Part shown: in pieces, positions 13,720 to 27,199 of the stretch
How the letters are laid out: each line of letters opens with the position of its first letter
Numbering within the stretch: position 1 is the stretch's first letter
NCBI GenBank assembly: GCA_031769625.1
Contig: JAUIMM010000646.1
Coordinates: 1,054,501 to 1,118,500 of the forward strand
Direction of reading: 5' to 3'
Length of the DNA: 64,000 bases
Source: Taudactylus pleione
Taxonomy: Eukaryota; Chordata; Amphibia; Anura; Myobatrachidae
Notes under the pieces: generated by a model
Database searches by the model: none
Told to the model about the DNA's origin: nothing
Seen by the model: only the letters and a program-made list of their open reading frames with translations
Made by a program: the position numbers and the translations under genes

Positions 13720-16700
13720 TGTAAAATAGCACTGCTAACATACGTAAGTGTAAGTGTAAAATAGCGCTGCTAACATACATAAGTGTAAGTGTAAAATAGC
13801 GCTGCTAACATACGTAAGTGTAAAATAGAGCTGCTAACATACGTAAGTGTAAGTGTAAAATAGAGCTGCTAACATACGTATGTGTAAGTGTAAAATAGAG
13901 CTGCTAACATACATAAGTGTAAGTGTAAAATAGCACTGCTAACATACATAAGTGTAAGAGTAAAATAGCACTGCTAACATACATAAGTGTAAGTGTAAAA
14001 TAGCGCTGCTAACATTCGTAAGTGTAAGGGTAAAGTAGAGCTGCTAACATACGTAAGTGTAAAATAGCGCTGATAACATACGTAAGTGTAAGTGTAAAAT
14101 AGCGCTGCTAACAAACGTAAGTGTAAGTGTAAAATAGAGCTGCTAACATACGTAAGTGTAAGTATAAAATAGCGCTGCTAACATACGTAAGTGTAAGTGT
14201 AAAATAGCGCTGCTATCATTCGTAAGTGTAAGTGTAAAATAGCGCTGCTAACATACGTAAGTGTAAGTGTAAAATAGCGCTGCTAACATACGTAAGTGTA
14301 AGTGTAAAATAGCACTGCTATCATTCGTAAGTGTAAGTGTAAAATAGCGCTGCTAACATACGTAAGTGTAAGTGTAAAATAGCGCTGCTAACATACGTAA
14401 GTGTAAGTGTAAAATAGAGCTGCTAACATACGTAAGTGTAAGTGTAAAATAGAGCTGCTAACATTCATATGTGTAAGTGTAAAATAGAGCTGCTAACATA
14501 CGTAAGTGTAAGTGTAAAATAGCACTGCTAACATTCGTAAGTGTAAGTGTAAATTAGCACTGCTAACATTCGTAAGTGTAAGTGTAAAATAGAGCTGCTA
14601 ACATACGTAAGTGTAAGTGTAAAATAGCGCTGCAAACATACGTAAGTGTAAAATAGCGCTGCTAACATACGTAAGTGTAAGTGTAAAATAGCGCTGCTAA
14701 AGTACGTAAGTGTAAGTGTAAAATAGCGCTGCTAACATACGTAAGTGTAAGTGTAAAATAGCGCTGCTAACATACGTAAGTGAAAGTGTAAAATAGCGCT
14801 GCTAACATACGTAAGTGTAAGTGTACAATAGCGCTGCTAACATTCGTAAGTGTAAGTGTAAAATAGCACTGCTAACATACGTAAGTGTAAGTGTAAAATA
14901 GCGCTGCTAACATACGTAAGTGTAAGTGTGAAATAGCGTTGCTAACATTCGTAAGTGTAAAATAGAGCTGCTAACATACGTAAGTGTAAGTGTAAAATAG
15001 CGCTGCTAACATTCGTAAGTGTAAGTGTAAAATAGAGCTGCTAACATACGTAAGTGTAAAATAGCGCTGCTAACATACATAAGTGTAAGTGTAAAATAGC
15101 GCTGCTAAAATACGTAAGTGTAAGTGTAAAATAGAGCTGCTAACATACGTAAGTGTAAGTGTAAAATAGCGCTGCTAACATACGTAAGTGTAAAATAGCG
15201 CTGATAACATACGTAAGTGTAAGTGTAAAATAGCGCTGCTAACATACGTAAGTGTAAGTGTACAATAGCGCTGCTAACATTCGTAAGTGTAAGTGTAAAA
15301 TAGCACTGCTAACATACGTAAGTGTAAGTGTAACATAGCGCTGCTAACATACGTAAGTGTAAGTGTGAAATAGCGTTGCTAACATTCGTAAGTGTAAAAT
15401 AGAGCTGCTAACATACGTAAGTGTAAGTGTAAAATAGCGCTGCTAACATTCGTAAGTGTAAGTGTAAAATAGAGCTGCTAACATACGTAAGTGTAAAATA
15501 GCGCTGCTAACATACGTAAGTGTAAGTGTAAAATAGCGCTGCTAAAATACGTAAGTGTAAGTGTAAAATAGAGTTGCTAACATACGTAAGTGTAAGTGTA
15601 AAATAGCGCTGCTAACATACGTAAGTGTAAAATTGAGCTGCTAACATACGTAAGTGTAAGTGTAAAATAGAGCTGCTAACATACGTATGTGTAAGTGTAA
15701 AATAGAGCTGCTAACATACATAAGTGTAAGTGTAAAATAGCACTGCTAACATACATAAGTGTAAGAGTAAAATAGCACTGCTAACATACATAAGTGTAAG
15801 TGTAAAATAGCGCTGCTAACATTCGTAAGTGTAAGGGTAAAATAGAGCTGCTAACATACGTAAGTGTAAAATAGCGCTGATAACATACGTAAGTGTAAGT
15901 GTAAAATAGCGCTGCTAACATACGTAAGTGTAAGTGTAAAATAGAGCTGCTAACATACGTAAGTGTAAGTATAAAATAGCGCTGCTAACATACGTAAGTG
16001 TAAGTGTAAAATAGCGCTGCTATCATTCGTAAGTGTAAGTGTAAAATAGCGCTGCTAACATACGTAAGTGTAAGTGTAAAATAGCGCTGCTAACATACGT
16101 AAGTGTAAGTGTAAAATAGCACTGCTATCATTCGTAAGTGTAAGTGTAAAATAGCGCTGCTAACATACGTAAGTGTAAGTGTAAAATAGCGCTGCTAACA
16201 TACGTAAGTGTAAGTGTAAAATAGAGCTGCTAACATACGTAAGTGTAAGTGTAAAATAGAGCTGCTAACATTCATATGTGTAAGTGTAAAATAGAGCTGC
16301 TAACATACGTAAGTGTAAGTGTAAAATAGCACTGCTAACATTCGTAAGTGTAAGTGTAAATTAGCACTGCTAACATTCGTAAGTGTAAGTGTAAAATAGA
16401 GCTGCTAACATACGTAAGTGTAAGTGTAAAATAGCGCTGCAAACATACGTAAGTGTAAAATAGCGCTGCTAACATACGTAAGTGTAAGTGTAAAATAGCG
16501 CTGCTAAAGTACGTAAGTGTAAGTGTAAAATAGCGCTGCTAACATACGTAAGTGTAAGTGTAAAATAGCGCTGCTAACATACGTAAGTGAAAGTGTAAAA
16601 TAGCGCTGCTAACATACGTAAGTGTAAGTGTAAAATAGCGCTGCTAACATACGTAAGTGTAAGTGTAAAATAGCGCTGCTAACATACGTAAGTGTAAGTG

Positions 16701-18990
16701 TAAAATAGAGCTGCTAACATTCGTAAGTGTAAGTGTAAAATAGCGCTGCTAACATACGTAAGTGTAAGTGTAAAATAGAGCTGCTAACATACGTAAGTGT
16801 AAAATAGAGCTGCTAACATACGTTAGTGTAAGTGTAAAATAGCGCTGCTAACATACGTAAGTGTAAGTGTAAAATAGAGCTGCTAACATACATAAGTGTA
16901 AGTGTAAAATAGAGCTGCTAACATACGTAAGTGTAAGTGTAAAATAGAGCTGCTAACATACGTAAGTGTAAGTGTAAAATAGAGCTGCTAACATACGTAA
17001 GTGTAAGTTTAAAATAGCGCTGCTAACATACGTAAGTGTAAGTGTAAAAAAGAGCTGCTAACAGACGTAAGTGTAAGTGTAAAATAGCGCTGCTACATAC
17101 GTAAGTGTAACTGTAAAATAGCACTGCTATCATTCGTAAGTGTAAGTGTAAAATAGCACTGCTAACATACGTAAGTGTAAGTGTAAAATAGCGCTACTAT
17201 CATTCGTAAGTGTAAAATAGCGCTGCTAACATACGTAAGTGTAAGTGTAAAATAGCGCTGCTAACATACGTAAGTGTAAGTGTAAAATAGAGCTGCTAAC
17301 ATACGTAAGTGTAAGTGTAAAATAGCACTGCTATCATTCGTAAGTGTAAGTGTAAAATAGCGCTGCTAACATACGTAAGTGTAAGTGTAAAATAGCGTTG
17401 CTAACATTCGTAAGTGTAAAATAGAGCTGCTAACATACGTAAGTGTAAGTGTAAAATAGCGCTGCTAACATTCGTAAGTGTAAGTGTAAAATAGAGCTGC
17501 TAACATACGTAAGTGTAAAATAGCGCTGCTAACATACGTAAGTGTAAGTGTAAAATAGCGCTGCTTACATACGTAAGTGTAAGTGTAAAATAGAGCTGCT
17601 AACATACGTAAGTGTAAGTGTAAAATAGCGCTGCTAACATACGTAAGTGTAAAATAGAGCTGCTAACATACGTAAGTGTAAGTGTAAAATAGAGCTGCTA
17701 ACATACGTATGTGTAAGTGTAAAATAGAGCTGCTAACATACATAAGTGTAAGTGTAAAATAGCACTGTTAACATACATAAGTGTAAGAGTAAAATAGCAC
17801 TGCTAACATACATAAGTGTAAGTGTAAAATAGCGCTGCTAACATACGTAAGTGTAAGTGTAAAATCGCGCTGCTAACATACGTAAGTGTAAGTGTAAAAT
17901 AGCGCTGCTAACATACGTAAGTGTAAGTGTAAGTGTAAAATAGCGCTGCTAACATACGTAAGTGTAAGTGTAAAAAAGAGCTGCTAACAGACGTAAGTGT
18001 AAAATAGCACAGCTAACATTCGTAAGTGTAAGTGTAAAATAGAGCTGCTAACATACGTAAGTGTAAGTGTAAAATAGCGCTGCAAACATACGTAAGTGTA
18101 AAATAGCGCTGCTAACATACGTAAGTGTAAGTGTAAAATAGCGCTGCTAAAATACGTAAGTGTAAGTGTAAAATAGCGCTGCTAACATACGTAAGTGTAA
18201 GTGTAAAATAGCGCTGCTAACATACGTAAGTGTAAGTGTAAAATAGCGCTGCTAACATACGTAAGTGTAAGTGTAAAATAGCGCTGCTAGCATACGTAAG
18301 TGTAAGTGTAAAATAGCGCTGCTAACATACGTAAGTGTAAGTGTAAAATAGCGCTGCTAACATACGTAAGTGTAAGTGTAAAATAGCGCTGCTAACATTC
18401 GTAAGTGTAAGTATAAAATAGAGCTGCTAACATTCGTAAGTGTAAGTGTAAAATAGCGCTGCTAACATACATAAGTGTAAGTGTAAAATAGAGCTGCTAA
18501 CATACGTAAGTGTAAAATAGAGCTGCTAACATACGTTAGTGTAAGTGCAAAATAGCGCTGCTAACATACGTAAGTGTAAGTGTAAAATAGAGCTGCTAAC
18601 ATACATAAGTGTAAGTGTAAAATAGAGCTGCTAACATACGTAAGTGTAAGTGTAAAATAGAGCTGCTAACATACGTAAGTGTAAGTGTAAAATAGAGCTG
18701 CTAACATACGTAAGTGTAAGTGTAAAATAGAGCTGCTAACATACGTAAGTGTAAGTGTAAAATAGCGCTGCTAACATACGTAAGTGTAAGTGTAAAAAAG
18801 AGCTGCTAACAGACGTAAGTGTAAGTGTAAAATAGCGCTGCTACATACGTAAGTGTAAGTGTAAAATAGCACTGCTAACATACGTAAGTGTAAGTGTAAA
18901 ATAGCGCTACTATCATTCGTAAGTGTAAAATAGAGCTGCTAACATACGTAAGTGTAAGTTTAAAATAGAGCTGCTAACATACATTAGTGT
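13720..18990 (+). repeat. Large internal duplication of about 5.2 kb, right copy
   Basis: This is the partner of about 3900-9050. It carries the same rare variants in the same order, with offsets rising from 9,820 to 9,937 in unit-sized or hexamer-sized steps. A triple-hexamer (41-bp) unit near 17921 accounts for one of the 6-bp steps. Confidence 0.85.
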
Positions 18991-21160
18991 AAGTGTAAAA
19001 TAGCGCTGCTAACATACATAAGTGTAAGTGTAAAATAGAGCTGCTAACATACGTAAGTGTAAGTGTAAAATAGAGCTGCTAACATACGTAAGTGTAAGTG
19101 TAAAATAGAGCTGCTAACATACGTAAGTGTAAGTGTAAAATAGAGCTGCTAACAAACGTAAGTGTAAGTGTAAAATAGCGCTGCTAACATACGTAAGTGT
19201 AAAATAGCGCTGCTATCATACATAAGTGTAAGTCTAAAATAGAGCTGCTAACATACGTAAATGTAAGTGTAAAATAGAGCTGCTAACAAACATATGTGTA
19301 AGTGTAAAATAGCACTGCTAACATTCGTAAGTGTAAGTGTAAAATAGAGCTGCTAACATACGTAAGTGTAAGTGTAAAATAGCGCTGCTAACATACGTAA
19401 GTGTAAGTGTAAAATAGCGCTGCTAACATACGTAAGTGTAAGTGTAAAATAGAGCTGCTAACATACATAAGTATAAGTGTAAAATAGAGCTGCTAACATA
19501 CGTAAGTGTAAGTGTAAAATAGCGCTGCTAACATACGTAAGTGTAAGTGTAAAATAGAGCTGCTAACATACATATGTGTAAGTGTAAAATAGAGCTGCTA
19601 ACATACATAAGTATAAGTGTAAAATAGAGCTGCTAACATACGTAAGTGTAAAATAGAGCTGCTAACATACGTAAGTGTAAGTGTAAAATAGAGCGTCTAA
19701 CATACGTAAGTGTAAGTGTAAAATAGAGCGGCTAACATACGTATGTGTAAGTGTAAAATAGAGCTGCTAACATACATAAGTATAAGTGTAAAATAGAGCT
19801 GCTAACGTACGTAAGTGTAAGTGTAAAATAGCGCTGCTAACGTACGTAAGTGTAAGTGTAAAATAGAGCTGCTAACGTACGTAAGTGTAAGTGTAAAATA
19901 GCGCTGCTAACATACGTAAGTGTAAGTGTAAAATAGCACTGCTAACATACGTAAGTGTAAGTGTAAAATAGCGCTGCTAACATACATAAGTGTAAGTGTA
20001 AAATAGAGCTGCTAACATACGTAAGTGTAAAATAGAGCTGCTAACATACGTAAGTGTAAAATAGAGCTGCTAACATACATAAGTGTAAAATAGAGCTGCT
20101 AACATACGTAAGTGTAAGTGTAAAATAGAGCTGCTAACATACGTAAGTGTAAGTGTAAAATAGCGCTGCTAACATACATAAGTGTAAGTGTAAAATAGAG
20201 CTGCTAACATACGTAAGTGTAAGTGTAAAATAGAGCTGCTAACATTCGTAAGTGTAAGTGTAAAATAGCGCTGCTAACATACGTAAGTGTAAGTGTAAAA
20301 TAGCGCTGCTAACATACGTAAGTGTAAAATAGCACTGCTAACATACATAAGTGTAAGTGTAAAATAGCGCTGCTAACATACGTAAGTGTAAGTGTAAAAT
20401 AGCACTGCTAACATACGTAAGTGTAAAATAGCGTTGATAACATACGTAAGTGTAAAATAGCGCTGCTAACATACATAAGTGTAAGTGTAAAATAGAGCTG
20501 CTAACATACATAAGTGTAAGTGTAAAATAGAGCTGCTAACATACGTAAGTGTAAGTGTAAAATAGAGCTGCTAACATACGTAAGTGTAAGTGTAAAATAG
20601 CGCTGCTAACATACGTAAGTGTAAGTGTAAAATAGCGCTGCTAACATACGTAAGTGTAAGTGTAAAAAAGAGCTGCTAACAGACGTAAGTGTAAGTGTAA
20701 AATAGCGCTGCTACATACGTAAGTGTAAGTGTAAAATAGCACTGCTAACATACGTAAGTGTAAGTGTAAAATAGCGCTACTATCATTCGTAAGTGTAAAA
20801 TAGAGCTGCTAACATACGTAAGTGTAAGTGTAAAATAGAGCTGCTAACATACATTAGTGTAAGTGTAAAATAGCGCTGCTAACATACATAAGTGTAAGTG
20901 TAAAATAGAGCTGCTAACATACGTAAGTGTAAGTGTAAAATAGAGCTGCTAACATACGTAAGTGTAAGTGTAAAATAGAGCTGCTAACATACGTAAGTGT
21001 ATGTGTAAAATAGAGCTGCTAACAAACGTAAGTGTAAGTGTAAAATAGCGCTGCTAACATACGTAAGTGTAAAATAGCGCTGCTATCATACATAAGTGTA
21101 AGTCTAAAATAGAGCTGCTAACATACGTAAATGTAAGTGTAAAATAGAGCTGCTAACAAA
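18791..21160 (+). repeat. Tandem higher-order repeat, 1,870-bp period
   Basis: Four markers repeat at exactly 1,870 bp: the TGTAAAAAAG unit at 18791 and 20661, CATTAG at 18982 and 20852, GTCTAAAATAG at 19232 and 21102, and CTAACAAACATATG at about 19281 and 21151. The GTCTA marker recurs again at 22466 (a further 1,364 bp) and once earlier at 10641, so this block was amplified more than once with truncation. Confidence 0.85.
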
Positions 21161-22703
21161 CATATGTGTAAGTGTAAAATAGCACTGCTAACATTCGTAA
21201 GTGTAAGTGTAAAATAGAGCTGCTAACATACGTAAGTGTAAGTGTAAAATAGCGCTGCTAACATACGTAAGTGTAAGTGTAAAATAGCGCTGATAACATA
21301 CGTAAGTGTAAGTGTAAAATAGAGCTGCTAACATACGTAAGTGTAAGTGTAAAATAGAGCTGCTAACATACGTATGTGTAAGTGTAAAATAGAGCTGCTA
21401 ACATACATAAGTATAAGTGTAAAATAGCACTGCTAACATTCGTAAGAGTAAGTGTAAATTAGCACTGCTAACATACGTAAGTGTAAGTGTAAAATAGCGC
21501 TGCTAACATACGTAAGTGTAAGTGTAAAATAGCGCTGCTAACATACGTAAGTGTAAGTGTAAAATAGCGCTGCTAACATACGTAAGTGTAAGTGTAAAAT
21601 AGCGCTGCTAACATACGTAAGTGTAAGTGTAAAATAGAGCTGCTAACATTCGTAAGTGTAAGTGTAAAATAGCGCTGCTAACATACGTAAGTGTAAGTGT
21701 AAAATAGCGCTGCTAACATACGTAAGTGTAAGTGTAAAATAGAGCTGCTAACATACGTAAGTGTAAGTGTAAAATAGAGCTGCTAACATACGTAAGTGTA
21801 AGTGTAAAATAGAGCTGCTAACATACGTAAGTGTAAGTGTAAAATAGAGCTGCTAACATACGTAAGTGTAAGTGTAAAATAGCGCTGCTAACATACGTAA
21901 GTGTAAGTGTAAAATAGAGCTGCTAACAGACGTAAGTGTAAGTGTAAAATAGCGCTGCTACATACTTAAGTGTAAGTGTAAAATAGCACTGCTATCATTC
22001 GTAAGTGTAAGTGTAAAATAGCACTGCTAACATACGTAAGTGTAAGTGTAAAATAGCGCTACTATCATTCGTAAGTGTAAGTGTAAAATAGCGCTGCTAA
22101 CATACATAAGTGTAAGTGTAAAATAGCGCTGCTAACATACGTAAGTGTAAGTGTAAAATAGAGCTGATAACATACGTAAGTGAAAGTGTAAAATAGAGCT
22201 GCTAACATACGTTAGTGTAAGTGTAAAATAGCGCTGCTAACATACGTAAGTGTAAGTGTAAAATAGAGCTGCTAACATACGTAAGTGTAAGTGTAAAATA
22301 GAGATGCTAACATACGTAAGTGTATGTGTAAAATAGAGCTGCTAACAAACGTAAGTGTAAATGTAAAATAGCGCTGCTAACATACGTAAGTGTAAGTGTA
22401 AAATAGCGCTGCTAACATACGTAAGTGTAAGTGTAAAATAGCGCTGCTAACATACATAAGTGTAAGTCTAAAATAGAGCTGCTAACATACGTAAATGTAA
22501 GTGTAAAATAGAGCTGCTAACAAACATATGTGTAAGTGTAAAATAGCACTGCTAACATTCGTAAGTGTAAGTGTAAAATAGAGCTGCTAACATACGTAAG
22601 TGTAAGTGTAAAATAGCGCTGCTAACATTCGTAAGTGTAAGTGTAAAATAGCTCTGCTAACATACGTAAGTGTAAGTGTAAAATAGAGCTGCTAACATAC
22701 ATA

Positions 22704-22777
22704 TACTTATGTATGTTAGCAGCTCTATTTTACACTTATACTTATGTATGTTAGCAGCTCTATTTTACACTTACACA
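22704..22777 (-). repeat. Exact 74-bp in situ inversion within the satellite
   Basis: Two units here are reversed relative to both flanks. Mentally flipping 22704-22777 gives a continuous forward array with the unit order seen intact near 19561-19640 and 10865-10940 (CATATGTG, then CATAAGTATAAG). The edges are foldbacks: a perfect 31-bp arm (22673-22703) with a 4-nt TACT loop, and a perfect 28-bp arm starting at 22778 with a CACA loop. Confidence 0.9.
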
Positions 22778-25499
22778 TAAGTGTAAAATAGAGCTGCTAA
22801 CATACGTAAGTGTAAAATAGAGCTGCTAACATTCGTAAGTGTAAGTGTAAAATAGAGCGGCTAACATACGTAAGTGTAAGTGTAAAATAGAGCGGCTAAC
22901 ATACGTATGTGTAAGTGTAAAATAGAGCTGCTAACATACATAAGTATAAGTGTAAAATAGAGCTGCTAACGTACGTAAGTGTAAGTGTAAAATAGCGCTG
23001 CTAACGTACGTAAGTGTAAGTGTAAAATAGAGCTGCTAACGTACGTAAGTGTAAGTGTAAAATAGCGCTGCTAACATACGTAAGTGTAAGTGTAAAATAG
23101 CACTGCTAACATACGTAAGTGTAAGTGTAAAATAGCGCTGCTAACATACATAAGTGTAAGTGTAAAATAGAGCTGCTAACATACGTAAGTGTAAGTGTAA
23201 AATAGAGCTGCTAACATACGTAAGTGTAAAATAGAGCTGCTAACGTACGTAAGTGTAAGTGTAAAATAGCGCTGCTAACATACGTAAGTGTAAGTGTAAA
23301 ATAGCACTGCTAACATACGTAAGTGTAAGTGTAAAATAGCGCTGCTAACATACATAAGTGTAAGTGTAAAATAGAGCTGCTAACATACGTAAGTGTAAGT
23401 GTAAAATAGAGCTGCTAACATACGTAAGTGTAAAATAGAGCTGCTAACATACATAAGTGTAAAATAGAGCTGCTAACATACGTAAGTGTAAGTGTAAAAT
23501 AGAGCTGCTAACATACGTAAGTGTAAGTGTAAAATAGCGCTGCTAACATACGTAAGTGTAAGTGTAAAATAGAGCTGCTAACATACGTAAGTGTAAGTGT
23601 AAAATAGAGCTGCTAACATTCGTAAGTGTAAGTGTAAAATAGCGCTGCTAACATACGTAAGTGTAAGTGTAAAATAGCGCTGCTAACATACGTAAGTGTA
23701 AGTGTAAAATAGCGCTGATAACATACGTAAGTGTAAGTTTAAAATAGCGCTGATAAGAATTGTAAGTGTAAAATAGCGCTGCTAACATACGTAAGTGTAA
23801 AATAGCACTGCTAACATACGTAAGTGTAAAATAGCACTGCTAACATACATAAGTGTAAGTGTAAAATAGCGCTGCTAACATACGTAAGTGTAAAATAGCG
23901 CTGCTAACATACGTAAGTGTAAAATAGCACTGCTAACATACATAAGTGTAAGTGTAAAATAGCGCTGCTAACATACGTAAGTGTAAGTGTAAATAGCACT
24001 GCTAACATACGTAAGTGTAAAATAGCGTTGATAACATACGTAAGTGTAAAATAGCGCTGCTAACATACATAAGTGTAAGTGTAAAATAGAGCTGCTAACA
24101 TACATAAGTGTAAGTGTAAAATAGAGCTGCTAACATACGTAAGTGTAAGTGTAAAATAGAGCTGCTAACATACGTAAGTGTAAGTGTAAAATAGCGCTGC
24201 TAACATACGTAAGTGTAAGTGTAAAATAGCGCTGCTAACATACGTAAGTGTAAGTGTAAAATAGAGCTGCTAACATACGTAAGTGTAAGTGTAAAATAGA
24301 GCTGCTAACATACGTAAGTGTAAGTGTAAAATAGCGCTGCTAACATACGTAAGTGTAAGTGTAAAATAGAGCTGCTAACATACGAAAGTGTAAGTGTAAA
24401 ATAGCGCTGCTAACATACATAAGTGTAAGTGTAAAATAGAGCTGCTAACATACGTAAGTGTAAGTGTAAAATAGAGCTGCTAACATTCGTAAGTGTAAGT
24501 GTAAAATAGCACTGCTAACATACATAAGTGTAAGTGTACAATAGAGCTGCTAACATACGTAAGTGGTAGTGTAAAATAGAGCTGCTAACATACGTAAGTG
24601 TAAGTGTAAAATAGCGCTGCTAACATACATAAGTGTAAGTGTAAAATAGAGCTGATAACATACGTAAGTGTAAGTGTAAAATAGCGCTGCTAACATACGT
24701 AAGTGTAAGTGTAAAATCGCGCTGCTAACATACGTAAGTGTAAGTGTAAAATAGCGCTGATAACATACGTAAGTGTAAGTGTAAAATAGCGCTGCTAACA
24801 ATTGAAAGTGTAAAATAGCGCTGCTAACATAAGTAAGTGTAAAATAGCACTGCTAACATACGTAAGCGTAAGTGTAAAATAGCGCTGATAACATACGTAA
24901 GTGTAAAATAGCACTGCTAACATACGTAAGTGTAAGTGTAAAATAGCGCTGCTAACATACGTAAGTGTAAGTGTAAAATAGCGCTGCTAACATACATAAG
25001 TGTAAGTGTAAAATAGAGCTGCTAACATACGTAAGTGTAAGTGTAAAATAGAGCTGCTAACATTCGTAAGTGTAAGTGTAAAATCGCGCTGCTAACATAC
25101 GTAAGTGTAAGTGTAAAATAGCGCTGCTAACATACGTAAGTGTAAGTGTAAAATAGAGCTACTAACATACGTAAGTGTAAGTGTAAAATAGCGCTGCTAA
25201 CATACGTAAGTGTAAGTGTAAAATAGCACTGCTAACATACGTAAGTGTAAAATAGCGTTGATAACATACGTAAGTGTAAAATAGCGCTGCTAACATACAT
25301 AAGTGTAAGTGTAAAATAGAGCTGCTAACATACATAAGTGTAAGTGTAAAATAGCGCTGCTAACATACATAAGTGTAAGTGTAAAATCGCGCTGCTAACA
25401 TACGTAAGTGTAAGTGTAAAATAGCGCTGATAACATACGTAAGTGTAAGTGTAAAATAGCGCTGCTAACATACGTAAGTGTAAGTGTAAAATAGCGCTG

Positions 25500-27053
25500 C
25501 TAACATACGTAAGTGTAAGTGTAAAATCGCGCTGCTAACATACGTAAGTGTAAGTGTAAAATAGCGCTGATAACATACGTAAGTGTAAATGTAAAATAGC
25601 GCTGCTTACAATTGTAAGTGTAAAATAGCGCTGCTAACATACGTAAGTGTAAAATAGCACTGCTAACATACGTAAGTGTAAGTGTAAAATAGCGCTGATA
25701 ACATACGTAAGTGTAAAATAGCACTGATAACATACGTAAGTGTAAGTGTAAAATAGCGCTGCTAACATACGTAAGTGTAAGTGTAAAATAGCACTGCTAA
25801 CATACGTAAGTGTAAAATAGCGTTGATAACATACGTAAGTGTAAAATAGCGCTGCTAACATACATAAGTGTAAGTGTAAAATAGAGCTGCTAACATACAT
25901 AAGTGTAAGTGTAAAATAGAGCTGCTAACATACGTAAGTGTAAGTGTAAAATAGAGCTGCTAACATACGTAAGTGTAGGTGTAAAATAGAGCTGCTAACA
26001 TACGTAAGTGTAAGTGTAAAATAGCGCTGCTAACATACGTAAGTGTAAGTGTAAAATAGCACTGCTAACATACATAAGTGTAAGTGTAAAATCGCGCTGC
26101 TAACATACGTAAGTGTAAGTGTAAAATAGCGCTGATAACATACGTAAGTGTAAGTGTAAAATAGCGCTGCTAACATACGTAAGTGTAAGTGTAAAATAGA
26201 GCTGCTAACATACGTAAGTGTAAGTGTAAAATAGAGCTGCTAACATACGTAAGTGTAAGTGTAAAATAGCGCTGCTTACAATTGTAAGTGTAAAATAGCG
26301 CTGCTAACATACGTAAGTGTAAAATAGCACTGCTAACATACGTAAGTGTAAGTGTAAAATAGCGCTGATAACATACGTAAGTGTAAAATAGCACTGCTAA
26401 CATACGTAAGTGTAAGTGTAAAATAGCACTGCTAACATACGTAAGTGTAAAATAGCGTTGATAACATACGTAAGTGTAAAATAGCACTGCTAACATACGT
26501 AAGTGTAAGTGTAAAATAGCACTGCTAACATACGTAAGTGTAAAATAGCGCTGATAACATACGTAAGTGTAAAATAGCACTGCTAACATACGTAAGTGTA
26601 AGTGTAAAATAGCGCTGCTAACATACGTAAGTGTAAGTGTAAAATAGAGCTGCTAACATACGTAAGTGTAAGTGTAAAATCGCGCTGCTAACATACGTAA
26701 GTGTAAGTGTAAAATAGCGCTGATAACATACGTAAGTGTAAGTGTAAAATAGCGCTGCTTACAATTGTAAGTGTAAAATAGCGCTGCTAACATACGTAAG
26801 TGTAAAATAGCACTGCTAACATACGTAAGTGTAAGTGTAAAATAGCGCTGATAACATACGTAAGTGTAAAATAGCACTGATAACATACGTAAGTGTAAGT
26901 GTAAAATAGCGCTGCTAACATACGTAAGTGTAAGTGTAAAATAGCACTGCTAACATACGTAAGTGTAAAATAGCGTTGATAACATACGTAAGTGTAAAAT
27001 AGCGCTGCTAACATACATAAGTGTAAGTGTAAAATAGAGCTGCTAACATACAT
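25500..27053 (+). repeat. 1,153-bp higher-order repeat pair
   Basis: The segments beginning at 25500 and 26653 are the same run of units at 1,153-bp spacing. The CTTACAATTG unit is at 25610 and 26763, and the following ACTGATAAC and GCGTTGATAAC series matches. The match covers about 400 bp with essentially one substitution (GTAAATG for GTAAGTG in the left copy). Confidence 0.8.
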
Positions 27054-27199
27054 AAGTGTAAGTGTAAAATAGAGCTGCTAACATTCGTAAGTGTAAGTGT
27101 AAAATAGAGCTGCTAACATACGTAAGTGTAAGTGTAAAATAGAGCTGCTAACATACGTAAGTGTAAAATAGCGCTGCTAACATACGTAAGTGTAAGTGT

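Larger units (their letters stand above)
1..22703 (+). repeat. Satellite domain I, forward units
   Basis: This left domain is characterised by private variants: TATCATTCG units, GTGAAAGTG, TGTGAAATAGCGTTG, AAAAAAGAGCTGCTAACAGACG, CTACATACG (a 2-bp deletion) and GTAAGGGTAAA. None of these defines the domain right of about 24 kb. Each recurs many times at kilobase spacing, so the array grew by copying multi-unit blocks rather than single units. Confidence 0.85.
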
